From: Trichomonas vaginalis G3
Taxonomy: Eukaryota; Parabasalia; Trichomonadida; Trichomonadidae
Assembly (NCBI RefSeq): GCF_026262505.1
Contig: NC_067203.1
Coordinates: forward strand, 11,656,001-11,720,000
Reading direction: 5' to 3'
DNA length: 64,000 nucleotides
The notes under the pieces were generated by a model. The model was given only the letters and a program-made list of their open reading frames with translations. It did not search any database and had not been told where the DNA came from. Positions 29,350-40,310 of this stretch are shown piece after piece; position 1 is the stretch's first letter, and every line of letters starts with the position of its first letter. A program made the position numbers and the translations under genes.

Positions 29350-29544
29350 TCAAGAATTGAATCTTTATTTATCGAATCCTATTTTATTTTTGAATTGAGT
29401 AGGGGTAATTTTAGCTAAAAGTGACACATTTGTAAAAAGTGACACACCGTGAAGGATGTGATTACCGATCGGTAATTTCGACAGTTTAGAATTTAAAATT
29501 TTTTATGGAACTGTTGCGAGTTTCATAAAGAATTTAAGGAATAT

Positions 29545-29672
29545 AAGCAAAGATTTGAATCAAAATCTTAGACCTAAGCCGCTCGATTCGCTCGCGGCTT
29601 CCGCGAATTACAGATCAGCAAAGATTTGAATCAAAATCTTCGAACTAAGCCGATCGCTTCGCTCGCGGCTTT
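29545..29672. repeat. Two copies of a hairpin-bearing 60-70-bp unit
   Basis: GCAAAGATTTGAATCAAAATCTT is followed by AAGCCGCTCGATTCGCTCGC-type hairpins (29576-29599 and 29647-29671). The two units are near-identical direct copies. Confidence 0.75.
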
Positions 29673-29770
29673 CTTTATTATTTTAAATTTGCATATTTCC
29701 ATCAAAAGTTCATAAGGTAAAAAATTTCGTTTATTTTTACTAAGAAAAAAAGGTTTTGATAATAAATTTA

Positions 29771-30010
29771 TTTTATTTCGAAAAAGTAGCAATAATCGTA
29801 AAAGGGTATTGATAGGCTTGCTAAAGTAACTAATTTTAGCTGTCAAATACTTTTGTATTTTGAAGTAAATTAGTATAAATTTGTTTTTACTTTTATTTCG
29901 AAAAAGTAACAATAATCGTAAAAGGGTATTGATAGGCTTGCTAAAGTAACTAATTTTAGCTGTCAAATACTTTTGTATTTTGAAGTAAATTAGTATAAAT
30001 TTGATATTAT
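29771..30010. repeat. Tandem duplication, 2 x 120 bp
   Basis: Two adjacent 120-bp copies start TTTTATTTCGAAAAAGTAGC and TTTTATTTCGAAAAAGTAAC, and differ at only a few bases. No gene is seen. Confidence 0.9.
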
Positions 30011-30179
30011 TTTAACTCCCTTTGAAAACCTCAATTTTCCATACAGAGGGAACGGGAATAGCATCCAATATTCCCTGAGAATGGTTGCGCATTCTCAGTT
30101 CCCTCTATATTTCGAACGAAGCTCTCATCGGTCTTTTTTTAATACTAAACGTTTTTTTTCCTGTCACTTTTAGCTAAAA

Positions 30180-31229
30180 TTTGGGTTTGCCAATATTTAT
30201 TGTACTAACGATAGGACCACGTTGACGATAAAATTTGTATCTGTCGAAATTATTGATTTTTTCATATAATAAAATAATAGCAATTTGTAACTGTATATTT
30301 CTGAATTTGGCATCAAAATAAAGATGATCGGAGAGTCATATTTATTTTCTTTGGGAATTAGGATATGTTTCTACCTTAGAATGAATCCATGCATAGAAAA
30401 ACAATGGAATCCAAATTCCCATGACGGGAAATCACAAATCATGAAATTTTGAAAATACTATTCATATGCAAAACAACATTAAATGCAAATGATGATGCTT
30501 GATCAAATGATGGGAAGTGTATTCAATGAATTACGATTATATCTAAATTGAGCTCAATGAAATCAAATGTGTACATGCTTGATTTATAAATAGAATGAAG
30601 GGTTATACTAACTTAATAAGAATATGAAGAACAAAATTTGTTGATTTTATTAATTGACTAAGATCATTCCTATATCAAATATTATCAAATATAAATAAAC
30701 AAAATCAGATGAGTTGTTTACATTGGAACTAATACCAAAGGATAAAGTAGATCTCTAATGACTTTCTAATGTGAAAATTATAAAGTTCGCAGTGTTCTTT
30801 ACTAATCAAGTTTGTGGTAGTAAAGAAATTGTGGTACAGATTCCTTCCATTAATACATTAGTCTGTCTAACACATTAATTTGCAATAGCATTAGAATTCT
30901 TGTTAGATTCATTGATACATCTAATATAATGACTTCCTTGAAGTAAGTTGCATAATATGTTTGAATATAATCATCTGGATGAAAATCTTATTGCTTTCGA
31001 CTTTTCTATTATCATGGTGTCATTTTATATCTATGAACTTATTTAATATACATATATTATATATGAAATTATTTTCGAAATCTTTGAGTTCATCGATTTC
31101 CACATGTTTAACATGATGTTTGTTTCATCTAATGAGTTTAAAAGATATTTTTAAGTTAAAATGCAAATGTGTCCTAAGTAGTATGTCAAATTTTAGGATA
31201 TATTCCCCCACTCATATATATACGGTCTT
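30180..31229. other. Intergenic, about 1.05 kb
   Basis: A+T-rich sequence without a convincing frame on either strand and without a recognisable repeat. Confidence 0.6.
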
Positions 31230-31260
31230 AATTCTATCGGCGCTTCGCGCCGATAGAATT
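31230..31260. promoter_or_regulatory. Perfect hairpin just upstream of an ankyrin gene
   Basis: A 14-bp perfect inverted repeat (AATTCTATCGGCGC / GCGCCGATAGAATT) with a 3-base loop ends 15 bp before the start codon of the ankyrin gene. It could be a regulatory structure in the leader or a mobile hairpin that landed there. Similar G+C-rich hairpins occur elsewhere in the window. Confidence 0.7.
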
Positions 31261-31275
31261 AAATGAAAATTATTA

Positions 31276-32574
31276 ATGTCCGACCAAGACATTCATCCAA
31301 ATAAATACAGCGAACTGCGAAGTATCAATAAATACTACATTGATTCATATATTTCATTGTATCAGCTGAAAACGGACAAAGAAGGAGAATTAAAAGATAT
31401 TTACAAAATGATCAAAACAGAATTGATTGAATCTCAGAAACTTTGTCCGCAATTTATTATACGAGATATCTTAAATATCATTCCGTATAATAATCGCTAT
31501 ACAAAGTCATATTTATCTCTTGCCAAACTCATATCTGATGATTATCATGTAGAAGAGGTCAATTTTGTTAAACGTATTTCAAACTACCTGTTTTATGTAG
31601 AATACGGAATTCAATTAGACAAATCTGGTGATTTTTTTGAATTTAACTTTGAAGATCTGAATATTCATTCAGAAAATACAATTATGTATAATGACTTAGA
31701 AATATTCATACAATTCACCGAAAGAAATGGATTTGATAAAAATCAAAGCCTTGACAATTGTTTATATCCATATTCTTACATAGGATATTCATTACTTGAG
31801 TTATGTTGTTACCATGGAGCAGTTGATTTTCTCAAGTTATTAAGATCAAAATTCAGTTCAGAAATAACTAAAAAATGTCTAAATTTATCATTTTTAGGAG
31901 GTAATCAAGAGATCATGAGTGAATGTTTGAAATATCAAACACCAGATTATGAATGCATGGAATATGCAATTATTTCACACAACATTGATTTTGTTACATT
32001 CTTGATGAATGAATACAATATAGAGATCAATTTATTTTATTGTGCACGGTATAATAATCTTGAGCCATTTTTAATTTATTTCGATCAAACTAATGATGTT
32101 AACAAATGCTTTATTAATTCTGCAATGTTTAATATACCATCTCTTTGCGAATATTTCCTATCAAATGGTGCAAATATCAATGAAGATAATGATGGAAAAA
32201 CCGCTCTTCATTATGCAGCATGGAAAAATAGTAAAGAAACAGCTGAAATTCTTATTTCACATGGTATAAATTTCAATAAAAAAGATGAAAGAGGAAAAAC
32301 CGCTCTTCATACTGCAGCATGGAAAAATAGTAAAGAAACAGCTGAAATTCTTATTTCACATGGTATAAATATCAACGAAAAAGATAATAGTGGAGAAACC
32401 GCTCTTCATACTGCAGCATGGAAAAATAGTAAAGAAACAGCTGAAATTCTTATTTCACATGGTATAAATATCAACGAAAAAGATAATAGTGGAGAAACCG
32501 CTCTTCATACTGCAGCATGGAAAAATAGTAAAGAAACAGCTGAAATTCTTATTTCACATGGCGCAAAAATATAA
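31276..32574 (+). CDS. Ankyrin-repeat protein with DUF3447-like head and young repeat expansion
   Basis: 432 codons. The first 290 residues form the trichomonad-type head, with text similar to the DUF3447 ankyrin family (LLELCCYHGAVDFLKLLRSK; CLNLSFLGGNQEIMSECLKY; CMEYAIISHNIDFVTFLMNE). From about residue 295 come the C-terminal ankyrin repeats, each 33 residues with the core TALHTAAWKNSKETAEILIS, and the last three or four are almost identical at the DNA level. The protein is probably a cytosolic binding scaffold. It ends abruptly after the last repeat. The sequence just beyond the stop still encodes a protein-like stretch in another frame (LKKDRALYCRELSSKW), so an older C-terminus may have been lost. 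Confidence 0.85.
   Translation: MSDQDIHPNKYSELRSINKYYIDSYISLYQLKTDKEGELKDIYKMIKTELIESQKLCPQFIIRDILNIIPYNNRYTKSYLSLAKLISDDYHVEEVNFVKRISNYLFYVEYGIQLDKSGDFFEFNFEDLNIHSENTIMYNDLEIFIQFTERNGFDKNQSLDNCLYPYSYIGYSLLELCCYHGAVDFLKLLRSKFSSEITKKCLNLSFLGGNQEIMSECLKYQTPDYECMEYAIISHNIDFVTFLMNEYNIEINLFYCARYNNLEPFLIYFDQTNDVNKCFINSAMFNIPSLCEYFLSNGANINEDNDGKTALHYAAWKNSKETAEILISHGINFNKKDERGKTALHTAAWKNSKETAEILISHGININEKDNSGETALHTAAWKNSKETAEILISHGININEKDNSGETALHTAAWKNSKETAEILISHGAKI
32190..32570 (+). repeat. 99-bp ankyrin-coding tandem repeats
   Basis: About four direct units of 99 bp (33 codons), with the shared core GCATGGAAAAATAGTAAAGA, almost unchanged between copies. The identity points to very recent expansion. 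Confidence 0.92.
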
Positions 32575-32878
32575 TGTTCTTAAAAAAGATCGTGCATTAT
32601 ATTGCAGAGAACTCTCATCAAAATGGACAAGAAGTGATTTACTTTTCACAAAGGAATTAAAATACGAAATGATTTAATATAAAATGAAGAAAAAAAAAAA
32701 GGAACTAAAACCAAAATGTTTATAACTATGATATACATATACCATTAGGCATTTTTTATACATTTATTCCTTATAAAGACTTTGTAATAAATGAATAATT
32801 CAAGTAAAATTCTTATTTGAAAAAACTCATAGAAAAAATTAAATAAAATTAAATTAAAAAACGTGTTTTTAAAATTTC
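32575..32878. other. Intergenic, 304 bp
   Basis: It holds a decayed reading frame just after the ankyrin stop (to about 32677), then A+T-rich spacer with an A tract. Nothing else is seen. Confidence 0.5.
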
Positions 32879-33784
32879 ATGAAAAGTGCAAAGAAAAAGG
32901 AAGATCGTGAAGTCTACAAAGATCCGATTTTTGGTATTCCGCACTTACATGATCCTGCAATTATGCGAATAGTAGAAAAACATGATCCTTATCGACAAAT
33001 GAATGAATCTATGAAATTAATGGCACGAAAATCGCAATTAAGACTGCGAGCAGTGGAGAGTTCGAAACCCCGATACATTCATACCAGATTTAATATTGAA
33101 GCATTGACTAAATCTCCTTTAATGTGTTTTCCTCATTTTGAAGAAATGACAAACTACTTAGATCAGTGGTTTTCCTCAAGGCAGCAAATGGAAGCATCAA
33201 TTTTAACATCAAATCAAAGAGGAACGTTTATAGCTTTATCGAAATTTTGTGATTCTCTCTTTTTACTTTTACAAGAAACCGCAAGAGCATCTCCCATATC
33301 ACCAGCACCATTAGCAGGAATTTACAAATGGTATTTGCAAAGAGATACAGTTATTAACCAAAGCAAAAACCTTAATATGCCAATTCAAAATGAAAACGTT
33401 ACAATTATAGAGCTTCCTAATGGCAAAAAGATTGAAATCAATAATAACGAATTAAATTCTCGATATGTTCTTAACAAAGTTACTTTGACGCCAGAAATTA
33501 TTATGAGAGAGTTTAATTCAATCAAAGTAGCTCCACCACCCATTATTGAACAGAAGCCCCCAGAGCAAGTTCATAGGACAACAAGAATCTTAATTCACCC
33601 AACATTTCACGAAATTACCAAGAAAGAAGAAGAGAAGGAACCAGAAGAAGAGAAATTTGACTACGAACTACTTCATAAGAGATTACAAGCGGAAAGAGAA
33701 TCTGAAGAAGAAATCGATCGAATTACAAAATTTCTTATGGCAAATACACATCTAGGAGTTCATCCTTACTCGCTTCGTAAATAA
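32879..33784 (+). CDS. Conserved-looking hypothetical protein, 301 residues
   Basis: Intact frame starting MKSAKKKEDREVYKDPIFGI. The N-terminus is very basic. A helical central domain lies at about residues 75-155 (CFPHFEEMTNYLDQWFSSRQ; FIALSKFCDSLFLLLQETAR). A small beta segment follows (ENVTIIELPNGKKIEINNNE). The C-terminal 80 residues are Glu/Lys-rich and probably coiled coil (EITKKEEEKEPEEEKFDYEL). No membrane span or signal peptide is seen. I do not recognise the family. Codon use resembles that of the neighbouring host genes, so it is probably a real host gene. Confidence 0.75.
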   Translation: MKSAKKKEDREVYKDPIFGIPHLHDPAIMRIVEKHDPYRQMNESMKLMARKSQLRLRAVESSKPRYIHTRFNIEALTKSPLMCFPHFEEMTNYLDQWFSSRQQMEASILTSNQRGTFIALSKFCDSLFLLLQETARASPISPAPLAGIYKWYLQRDTVINQSKNLNMPIQNENVTIIELPNGKKIEINNNELNSRYVLNKVTLTPEIIMREFNSIKVAPPPIIEQKPPEQVHRTTRILIHPTFHEITKKEEEKEPEEEKFDYELLHKRLQAERESEEEIDRITKFLMANTHLGVHPYSLRK

Positions 33785-34788
33785 ATATTTTTGTTTGAAT
33801 GTTTATTTATATAAATTCAAGTTTTTGATCAAATACATTTAATTTTTTTTGGATTTTGAATTGTAAAATTGAAACCGTATCCTTCAAGTCTCTCATAATC
33901 GAGGGAATTGAAACATTCACATGAGAAGAATATAATTTTCAGTATGTTTTGTTCAAATTCTTAAATAGATACAGTTCAATTCCAGTGTTTTTAGATTCCA
34001 AAAGGTCTAATGAATTTCATTAATTGGTTAGAACAAAAAGGTACAGGGTGCACTTACTACTTCCTGACATACTCTCTGACATCCCGATATATGACTTGAC
34101 ATCGTACTTTTCGAACATAATACTCATCGCTTTCTCGCGAGATACCTTAGGATTGCCCAAGAAAATTCACAAAATTTCTGACAGATTTAAGCAAGCACTT
34201 ATCGCTTTCTGATATTCTCTCAATTTTTTTTTTGACAAAATATGAAGCTTCATGACTAGTATGATTGAGGCAATTTTCCCAGACTTTATTCCTTATTTAA
34301 TGAAGATCACGATTTTGAAAATGTCCTTTTGGTTCTCAAATACTTGATTATTGAAGAAACATATCAAATGTTTTATAATGGTTCTTATACTGTCATGGCA
34401 GGTTTCAATGATGATGAACTTCTTTATTGTAAGAACTTACAAAAAATGATATGAGCAAATATCAAATTAAAGCTTGATATTTTGAGTCAACTCATACAAT
34501 TAATTCAATGAGTTTCTATAAAATTGGATCTTTTTTCTTAACTCTAGGTACATATGGTGAGGAATCTTTTATGAGGCCAGATTTTTTTCATTAGTGAGTA
34601 TTTTCAGTCTAAATATTCGTGATTGCAATTTCAAATTTCAGCATTTATCTATTGATTAAGTCTTTGGTGAGGAAGAATTTTCAGCCCAAGAATGCTCACT
34701 CTAAGCTTTGTGACTACTCTTGAAACTTCCATTAAAATATTCATAATTGGGAATCAAGAAAATTTATTAAATTTAGTGTCCAAATTCA
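33785..34788. other. Intergenic, about 1 kb, with gene debris
   Basis: It contains the possible actin-family fragment described separately (34040-34180) and otherwise A+T-rich sequence with short frames interrupted by stops. No gene can be supported. Confidence 0.5.
34040..34180 (-). pseudogene. Possible actin/actin-related protein fragment
   Basis: On the complement, a short stretch reads LGNPKVSREKAMSIMFEKYD followed by VKSYIG. This can be aligned with the conserved actin segment L-N-P-K-x-N-R-E-K-M-T-Q-I-M-F-E-T-F-N-V. It is only about 35 codons long, with no flanking actin sequence. It is either a decayed fragment of a host gene or chance similarity. Confidence 0.3.
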
Positions 34789-36123
34789 ATGGGGTTGAAA
34801 GTTTCTTTCCTACGACCCCCCAGTGAGATGCCTACTTGGGTGAATGAGCTCTCTCCATTCGTCATTTGGAAGAATACACGAATCTTCCCAACTAGACATC
34901 TCATGTTGATTGCAGAAGTGATTTGTATTTTATTATACATGAAAAGGGTCTTAGTTCCTTCAACTATGATCTCATATCATATTCATGAAATGTTTGTAAA
35001 CATCTTTTACGCAAAAAATCACGAAGCTCCCGTTTCAAATACTGATACATTGAACGAATATTTCCAATCATTATTTGACAACGCTCAAGAAATGCATGAT
35101 GACTTCTTACTAAATGTGTCTTTTCCAGATCCAGACCATTTATTAAAGCAAGTTTACGAATATTCAAATGGAACAACGCAAAACTACTATGAGCTCAAAG
35201 AATTGGATCCTAACATTCTTAAAAACGTATCTACAATCCGTACATTGATCCCAACCTACATTATTTCATCCAAGAAGCGAGTTCCAGGATGTTCTGCATG
35301 GACAATCGATATTTCAGTATCAATGGTCAAAACAGACCCTGCATTTTGGCTCAGTAGCAAAGTCCATCGTACACAATGCCCTCAATCTATTCATGTTGAG
35401 TGGAAAAGATTAGAATATGTAATGGGAACAACAGCTACATTATACCCTCTCATATTCATCTGCATATCTCACTTTATATACAATATATTCGAAATGCATT
35501 CAAGGATCCAACTTCATCAGAACTTTTATAAAAATGATCATCGTTACCATCAGCTTAAATCATCACGACAGCTACATTACACAGTTGGTATGTGGATACC
35601 TGTTGAGTTCTTAACTCTTTTCGGTACAGTTGTCACTTCATGTTTTGTTATAAAAGATATTTACACTGTTACAGAGCTTCCATCGCTTCTTGTTATGGAA
35701 TTATTCTCAGTAACATCATGTATCCATCTTTCCATTACAACACAGCTATTTGCTTACACAAAAACAGTATATTTATTTGTCCTCATCATAAGAGATGGTT
35801 TTATCCTGTTTTTCAATGTCATTGTTGGTACAGTACCCTTCCTATTTGCTATTATGCTCAGTGGCGTGTTCATGTTCGCTACTTACGCGAAGAAAACGAG
35901 AAGTTTCTGGTCGATGTACGAAATCATCAACTCATTCGAGTATTCCAACAACATCCTTCCAATGTACAACGAGTTCTCTGACGGAACAACACTCTTCAAC
36001 TGGCTGTCATTCGCGTTCATGACTGTGACAGTAATTGTGTCTGGTTGGATTGTTCTTTACTCGTTGATGTCTGCGGCATTGGTTACACACTCTGCAATTG
36101 TGAGAAAGCAGAAGATGGATTAA
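34789..36123 (+). CDS. Mucolipin/polycystin-like (TRPML/PKD) cation channel
   Basis: 444 codons, intact. The first membrane span lies at about 37-52, followed by a large luminal/extracellular domain (about 55-212) with N-glycosylation-type sites (NVS, NGT) and a Cys pair. Five more spans follow at about 214-234, 267-288, 299-322, 334-364 and 404-430. The spacing of S1, a large loop and S2-S6 is that of mucolipins and polycystins, and the segment FILFFNVIVGTVPFLFAIML matches their S5 region. The pore helix would lie near 370-400 (SFEYSNNILPMYNEFSDGT). The probable role is a Ca2+/cation channel of endolysosomal or plasma membrane. The protein is shorter than the human proteins (about 580), lacking long cytosolic tails. 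Confidence 0.82.
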   Translation: MGLKVSFLRPPSEMPTWVNELSPFVIWKNTRIFPTRHLMLIAEVICILLYMKRVLVPSTMISYHIHEMFVNIFYAKNHEAPVSNTDTLNEYFQSLFDNAQEMHDDFLLNVSFPDPDHLLKQVYEYSNGTTQNYYELKELDPNILKNVSTIRTLIPTYIISSKKRVPGCSAWTIDISVSMVKTDPAFWLSSKVHRTQCPQSIHVEWKRLEYVMGTTATLYPLIFICISHFIYNIFEMHSRIQLHQNFYKNDHRYHQLKSSRQLHYTVGMWIPVEFLTLFGTVVTSCFVIKDIYTVTELPSLLVMELFSVTSCIHLSITTQLFAYTKTVYLFVLIIRDGFILFFNVIVGTVPFLFAIMLSGVFMFATYAKKTRSFWSMYEIINSFEYSNNILPMYNEFSDGTTLFNWLSFAFMTVTVIVSGWIVLYSLMSAALVTHSAIVRKQKMD

Positions 36124-36508
36124 CCATTTTATATTTTAATTTTTGTTATATATATATAATAGATAATAATATATTCTTATAAAAAATACTTTTTCTTTTC
36201 TATTTTTATCAAATAATTAAGAGTACACTTACGCCCTTATGACATGGGCTTCAATTCAGATGTTTAAGGTTAATTTTCAATGACGCTTCAAGCCGGTTAT
36301 CAAAAATCTGAATTAAAGTCAAATGGGCATGAGTGCAGCTTTAATGGATCTCCTCCTTCGTTTACATAAATGTACATTGATTACACCCTGACTCATACAT
36401 TTTTAGATTTTGAAACAGTAAAAAGATAGATGATGATCAATGCATGCTATATTTACGTTTATTCATAAAAATATCAATTCTTTCATAGGAAAAATGTAAC
36501 TTTAAGTG
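36124..36508. other. Intergenic, 385 bp
   Basis: A+T-rich downstream region of the channel gene, with a TATATATATAT run near 36151. No open frame or repeat is recognised. Confidence 0.6.
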
Positions 36509-36834
36509 TTAAAAATTGAATAGTTGTAAATTAAGTTGGTGGACCCTTAATATCGTCTTTATGTGGTTTCCATTGAAAGAATTTGGGAAATGCAAATGCA
36601 GGTTTCCAAAATAACTGAAGCTTTTCCACGAGTATCCTTCTTTTCCACTTCCAATTGAGAAAAGAAATTGTATAATATTAAATTTGCCATTGTGCAATGT
36701 CTTAATGAGTAGAATAGGTTCATAATAATTCTATTCTCTTTGCCAGCTCCAGCTGAGAGTAACAATTTAACTAATTCAAGATTTTCTATATTTGCTGTTT
36801 TAATGATTGGAATTCTCTTGCATTCAATATACAA
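36509..36834 (-). pseudogene. Decayed ankyrin-repeat gene fragment
   Basis: On the complement, recognisable ankyrin pieces remain: NIENLELVKLLLSAGAGKEN and, in a shifted frame, LFSIGSGKEGYSWKSFSYFG, which match the trichomonad ankyrin consensus of the type G-H-L-E-V-V-Q-Y-L-I-S-V-G-A-D-K-E. At least two frameshifts separate the units, and neither a start nor a head domain is present. It is a dead remnant of a large ankyrin protein, different from the DUF3447-type genes in this window. Confidence 0.65.
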
Positions 36835-36881
36835 TTTTCAATTTTTAATTGAAAATTGTATTATTGAAGGCAAGAGAATGC
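36811..36881. repeat. Long imperfect hairpin
   Basis: Two arms of about 33 bp (ATTCTCTTGCATTCAATATA... / ...GAAGGCAAGAGAAT) flank a TTTTTA loop. It lies at the 5' border of the ankyrin fragment. Confidence 0.8.
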
Positions 36882-37233
36882 AGTTTTCTTGCACAACATT
36901 TGAATTACAATTCAAAATTGAAATTCAAAAAGTGCAAGAAAAGTGCTAATTTGTTTACATTTAGATGCATTTATCAAACAATAAAATGAAAAAAGAAATT
37001 TTGGGAATCTAACTTTTTAACCAACCTAATTTATTCATGAAAAAGGGTAATGTTCCTTCAGATAAACAGTATTCTGTTAATTTTTTTTAAAAAATTGCCA
37101 TACTTTTATCACAAAATTTCATGGAAAACTTCGGGAAAATTTAACAAAAAAGTTTGCCTAGTATTGAAATTTTTATTATTCCATTTTCATTATTACTTTA
37201 TTCTCATTAATTTTTAAAATTTTTAAATTGAAT

Positions 37234-37241
37234 GATATTTC
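37234..37241. repeat. Target-site duplication, left flank of transposon copy 1
   Basis: GATATTTC, repeated at 40637-40644 directly after the right terminal repeat. Confidence 0.85.
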
Positions 37242-39308
37242 AGAGGTAGGGCAACGATAGAAAATTTTTGGAAAAAAAGTTCGGAGATTTTAAACGTATC
37301 ATATTCCCTGCATGGTTTGGTATCTTCCGCCATGCGTTGTGCCAAACATATTGACACTTTCCAATAATTAATTTATGGTATGAGTCACAGAGTTAGATTA
37401 TAAAAAGAAAGTAAATAATTGCAATTAGAAATCATATATGTCGGAAATCAAATGTTGATGAGCAGAAACCTTTTACTCATCATAAAAGAGATAAATCACT
37501 AAAAATTTGTATACATTAAAATTTGATATTTGGTGCTCGAAAACTGTCTGATGGGACTCCTCCAAAATGAACCAATCTATCGCTGAGGACCAAATTAGAT
37601 GATGTGGATGGTGTATTCTCTAATTCTAACTTAGGAAGAATGGGAACAAAACGAATGACGACAACAAATGTCAAACATAGATTAAATATCTATGAATCAA
37701 TAAAGTATACGTGCATTGAAGGTGATAACGATCACTTGAGGCTTATAACTCTTTGACTAAATTATGCAATAATTAAATATAATCATTTTTATATTTTTAT
37801 ACTGATAGTAATTAATATACTATCCTGCTTAATAAATGGTATGATCAAATTTGTTTGAAAATTTAATTATGTATATGAAACTATGTCTTCTATATAAAAA
37901 TCAAAATTTTCGAACCTAGATTGAACCTTTATGAAAATCTATCATTTTTGTTAATTGAGTTAATATGAATCTTTTACATATGTATATATAGCATTGATAG
38001 CTTATATAATCATGGTTTATTCCATATTAACATATTTTTTCAGTTAAATTTGTTAATAATATCATGTAACAAATTAATTCAAGATTAGAATGTCTACAAA
38101 ATGCTAACAAATAAGAACAAAATACGATTTCTCGACTTAAATTTTAATATGGAGTAGTTTTTCGTTTAAATCTAATTAAAAATGAATAAAAACTTATCTT
38201 GTACTATTTTCATTCAAAGATTTTAATAATGTAAATCATGCATTTTCATAATTCAGTACAGTTCTTTTTAGAATTAAAGTTGATGAGGATGATATTTGTG
38301 ATTTAAAATAATTTGTTAATGTTCACCTTTTATTCATCACCTTGTGGTATGCCCTAAAGCAATAGCATTATCAATTCTGCTGAATTGATCAACTCAAAAT
38401 TCCAAAAAAAATTCAAAATTTCAAAAATGAAATTAAACAATTTGAATTTTCACATGAAAAAATCAATTTCGAAAAAAATTTGGAAAATCAAAGTATTTGA
38501 TAATTAGTCAAATAATCAATTTACATCGTTTTTACTCATAAAAAACAACTAATTTTTGATTTTGATATCATATTTGATAAATACTCATTCCAGAGTTGAC
38601 GTAATGTATTAATTATTGTTAGAGATATTGCTTTCGCAGCAAAATTCTTATTTCATGAAAGAAAAAAAAAATGATTTTATTCCAACAAAAACAAGTAAAC
38701 AGATGAATGGAAACGTACTATATTTTCATAAATGTAGTAATCAGCGTGTCGGCTTTTGTTTATCATGTTCGAGTCAAAATGTATTAACTTGTAATAAGAA
38801 ATATTCGAAGATTATATGAAGTATTGAGCATTCTTTGTAGAAATATTTGTAATTCATTACTAACATATATAATAAAGTTGTTTTTTTTTCCTTATTGCAA
38901 TAATTTTGTCTGATTTTAATAACTTTTCATGTATACGAGTTGTGTGAATATGCATCATAATATGCGTAAATATACTTATTTGCGACGAATAATGTGGTTG
39001 CATAATGGAGGTGCTAAATTTTGATTTTTAATATGGGGCTTTGGTATGTATAATCATGTTCTTATCTCAACGTAGGAGTATTGGTGCAATATGATTAAAA
39101 TTTACGAGGTTGATCTTAAATTGAATAATTCTGGAGTATAAATCACAATGCAGCTAATTCTATGTTAAAGATAGATACAGATTGTAGTAATCAATTAGGG
39201 AGTACAAATTCATTCTTTCATTTCTGTCGTATTGAGCAGAAAGGAAGAGATCATAACCCTAGGAAAAAAAGCCCAAATTTGTCACTTTTCATAGTACGTT
39301 AAACTCAA

Positions 39309-39326
39309 TTCGCTCGGCGAATGCCG
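39309..39326. repeat. G+C-rich hairpin inside transposon copy 1
   Basis: GCTCGGCGAATGCCGAGC, a perfect 7-bp stem with a 4-base loop, in otherwise A+T-rich DNA. It is also in copy 2 near 53695-53710. Confidence 0.8.
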
Positions 39327-39344
39327 AGCACACGTACTCATCAT

Positions 39345-39614
39345 TCAACATAATATTCTCATTCTTTGGTTATTATAGTGCCAGACAACACAAGATTTCA
39401 AAGAATTACTTGAGTTTTCAATTAATCTTAATCCGATTTTAGATTTATCGAGAACTCCATCATCACAATCACATACTTCAGTGCGGTAACTACAATTATC
39501 CATATACAGAAGGAAGTTCTTTTCGAACAACTCATTTGGAGTCTGTTTTGGAAAGAACTTCTTTCTGTCCGACTTAATTTCATAGTTCCTGATCAACCAA
39601 AAGACAGAAACCAC
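39345..39614 (-). CDS. 89-residue frame conserved in both transposon copies
   Basis: MVSVFWLIRNYEIKSDRKKF... contains a Cys-rich middle (NCSYRTEVCDCDDG) and ends with RMRILC. It is 100% identical in the second copy (53407-53676). Identity alone can reflect recent duplication of the whole element, so coding status is uncertain. No known domain is seen. If real, the Cys residues might bind a metal. Confidence 0.35.
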   Translation of the reverse strand: MVSVFWLIRNYEIKSDRKKFFPKQTPNELFEKNFLLYMDNCSYRTEVCDCDDGVLDKSKIGLRLIENSSNSLKSCVVWHYNNQRMRILC

Positions 39615-40022
39615 ACACTATCTACTTAGGAAAGGAGTTCTTTCTAAATCTTCCTTAAATTGAGATTTTACGAGAGATAACCCTTCTATTGCACTTAAAA
39701 ATGAACATTTTGATATCTTTAGTATCACACATGGTCATATATAGTATTTCATCTACATGAATACATTCATCTTTCGAAGTCTCTCATTAAATGGGAGGCT
39801 TCGAAAGATGAATCGTTTTATTCATACAACTTTAAATCTCGAACACATTTAGAGAGTGAGTATATCATTTTATTCTTGTTTTGAGTTTATTCTGATTCAA
39901 AATTGCAGTGAAAACAGAAGTTCACACATCATATCTGAATGTGAGCTCATCTATACTTATACGATCTCAATACCTCCACTCTAAGCATAAGAGGTGAAGT
40001 TATATAAAAATTATCAGATGCG

Positions 40023-40310
40023 TTGAAGTCTCAAAAGTATTGCCTGAATGCTTGTTTCATATTTGTCCAAGTAGTTTCAATGAATAAATGTATTGTTTTT
40101 TATAATTTCGATTTATTTTTAGAAAATATTCAATATAAACCTTTATTGTGTTATTTACATCTCATAAATTCTCTGTCTAAATCATATAAAAGCGCGTTTT
40201 ACCCCTATGAATCAAGAAATTCATTCAATATTCATGGTATATTTATTAAATTTATACGATTTACTAATAATCAATATTATATCCTCATAAATAGCAATAT
40301 ATTTTGGTAA
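40023..40310 (+). CDS. Up to 95-residue frame conserved in the transposon copies
   Basis: Codons from VFYNFDLFLENIQYKPLLCY onward are identical in the second copy (52711-52929, complement), where the frame starts a little later. It is Asn/Tyr/Phe-rich and hydrophobic, without a recognised motif. It could be chance in A+T-rich DNA, so confidence is low. Confidence 0.25.
   Translation: MKSQKYCLNACFIFVQVVSMNKCIVFYNFDLFLENIQYKPLLCYLHLINSLSKSYKSAFYPYESRNSFNIHGIFIKFIRFTNNQYYILINSNIFW

Larger units (their letters stand above)
29409..30179. mobile_element. Possible 771-bp non-autonomous element with 18-bp inverted ends
   Basis: The left end TTTTAGCTAAAAGTGACA is exactly inverted at the right end (30162-30179). 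The interior has no coding frame. It holds two hairpins, two tandem copies of a 120-bp unit and G+C-richer patches. Half of the end sequence is itself palindromic, which lowers the weight, and I found no clear target duplication. Confidence 0.4.

Noticed and set aside
38616-38819. 67-codon frame in transposon copy 1
   Set aside because: Not maintained as a frame in the almost identical second copy, so probably chance.
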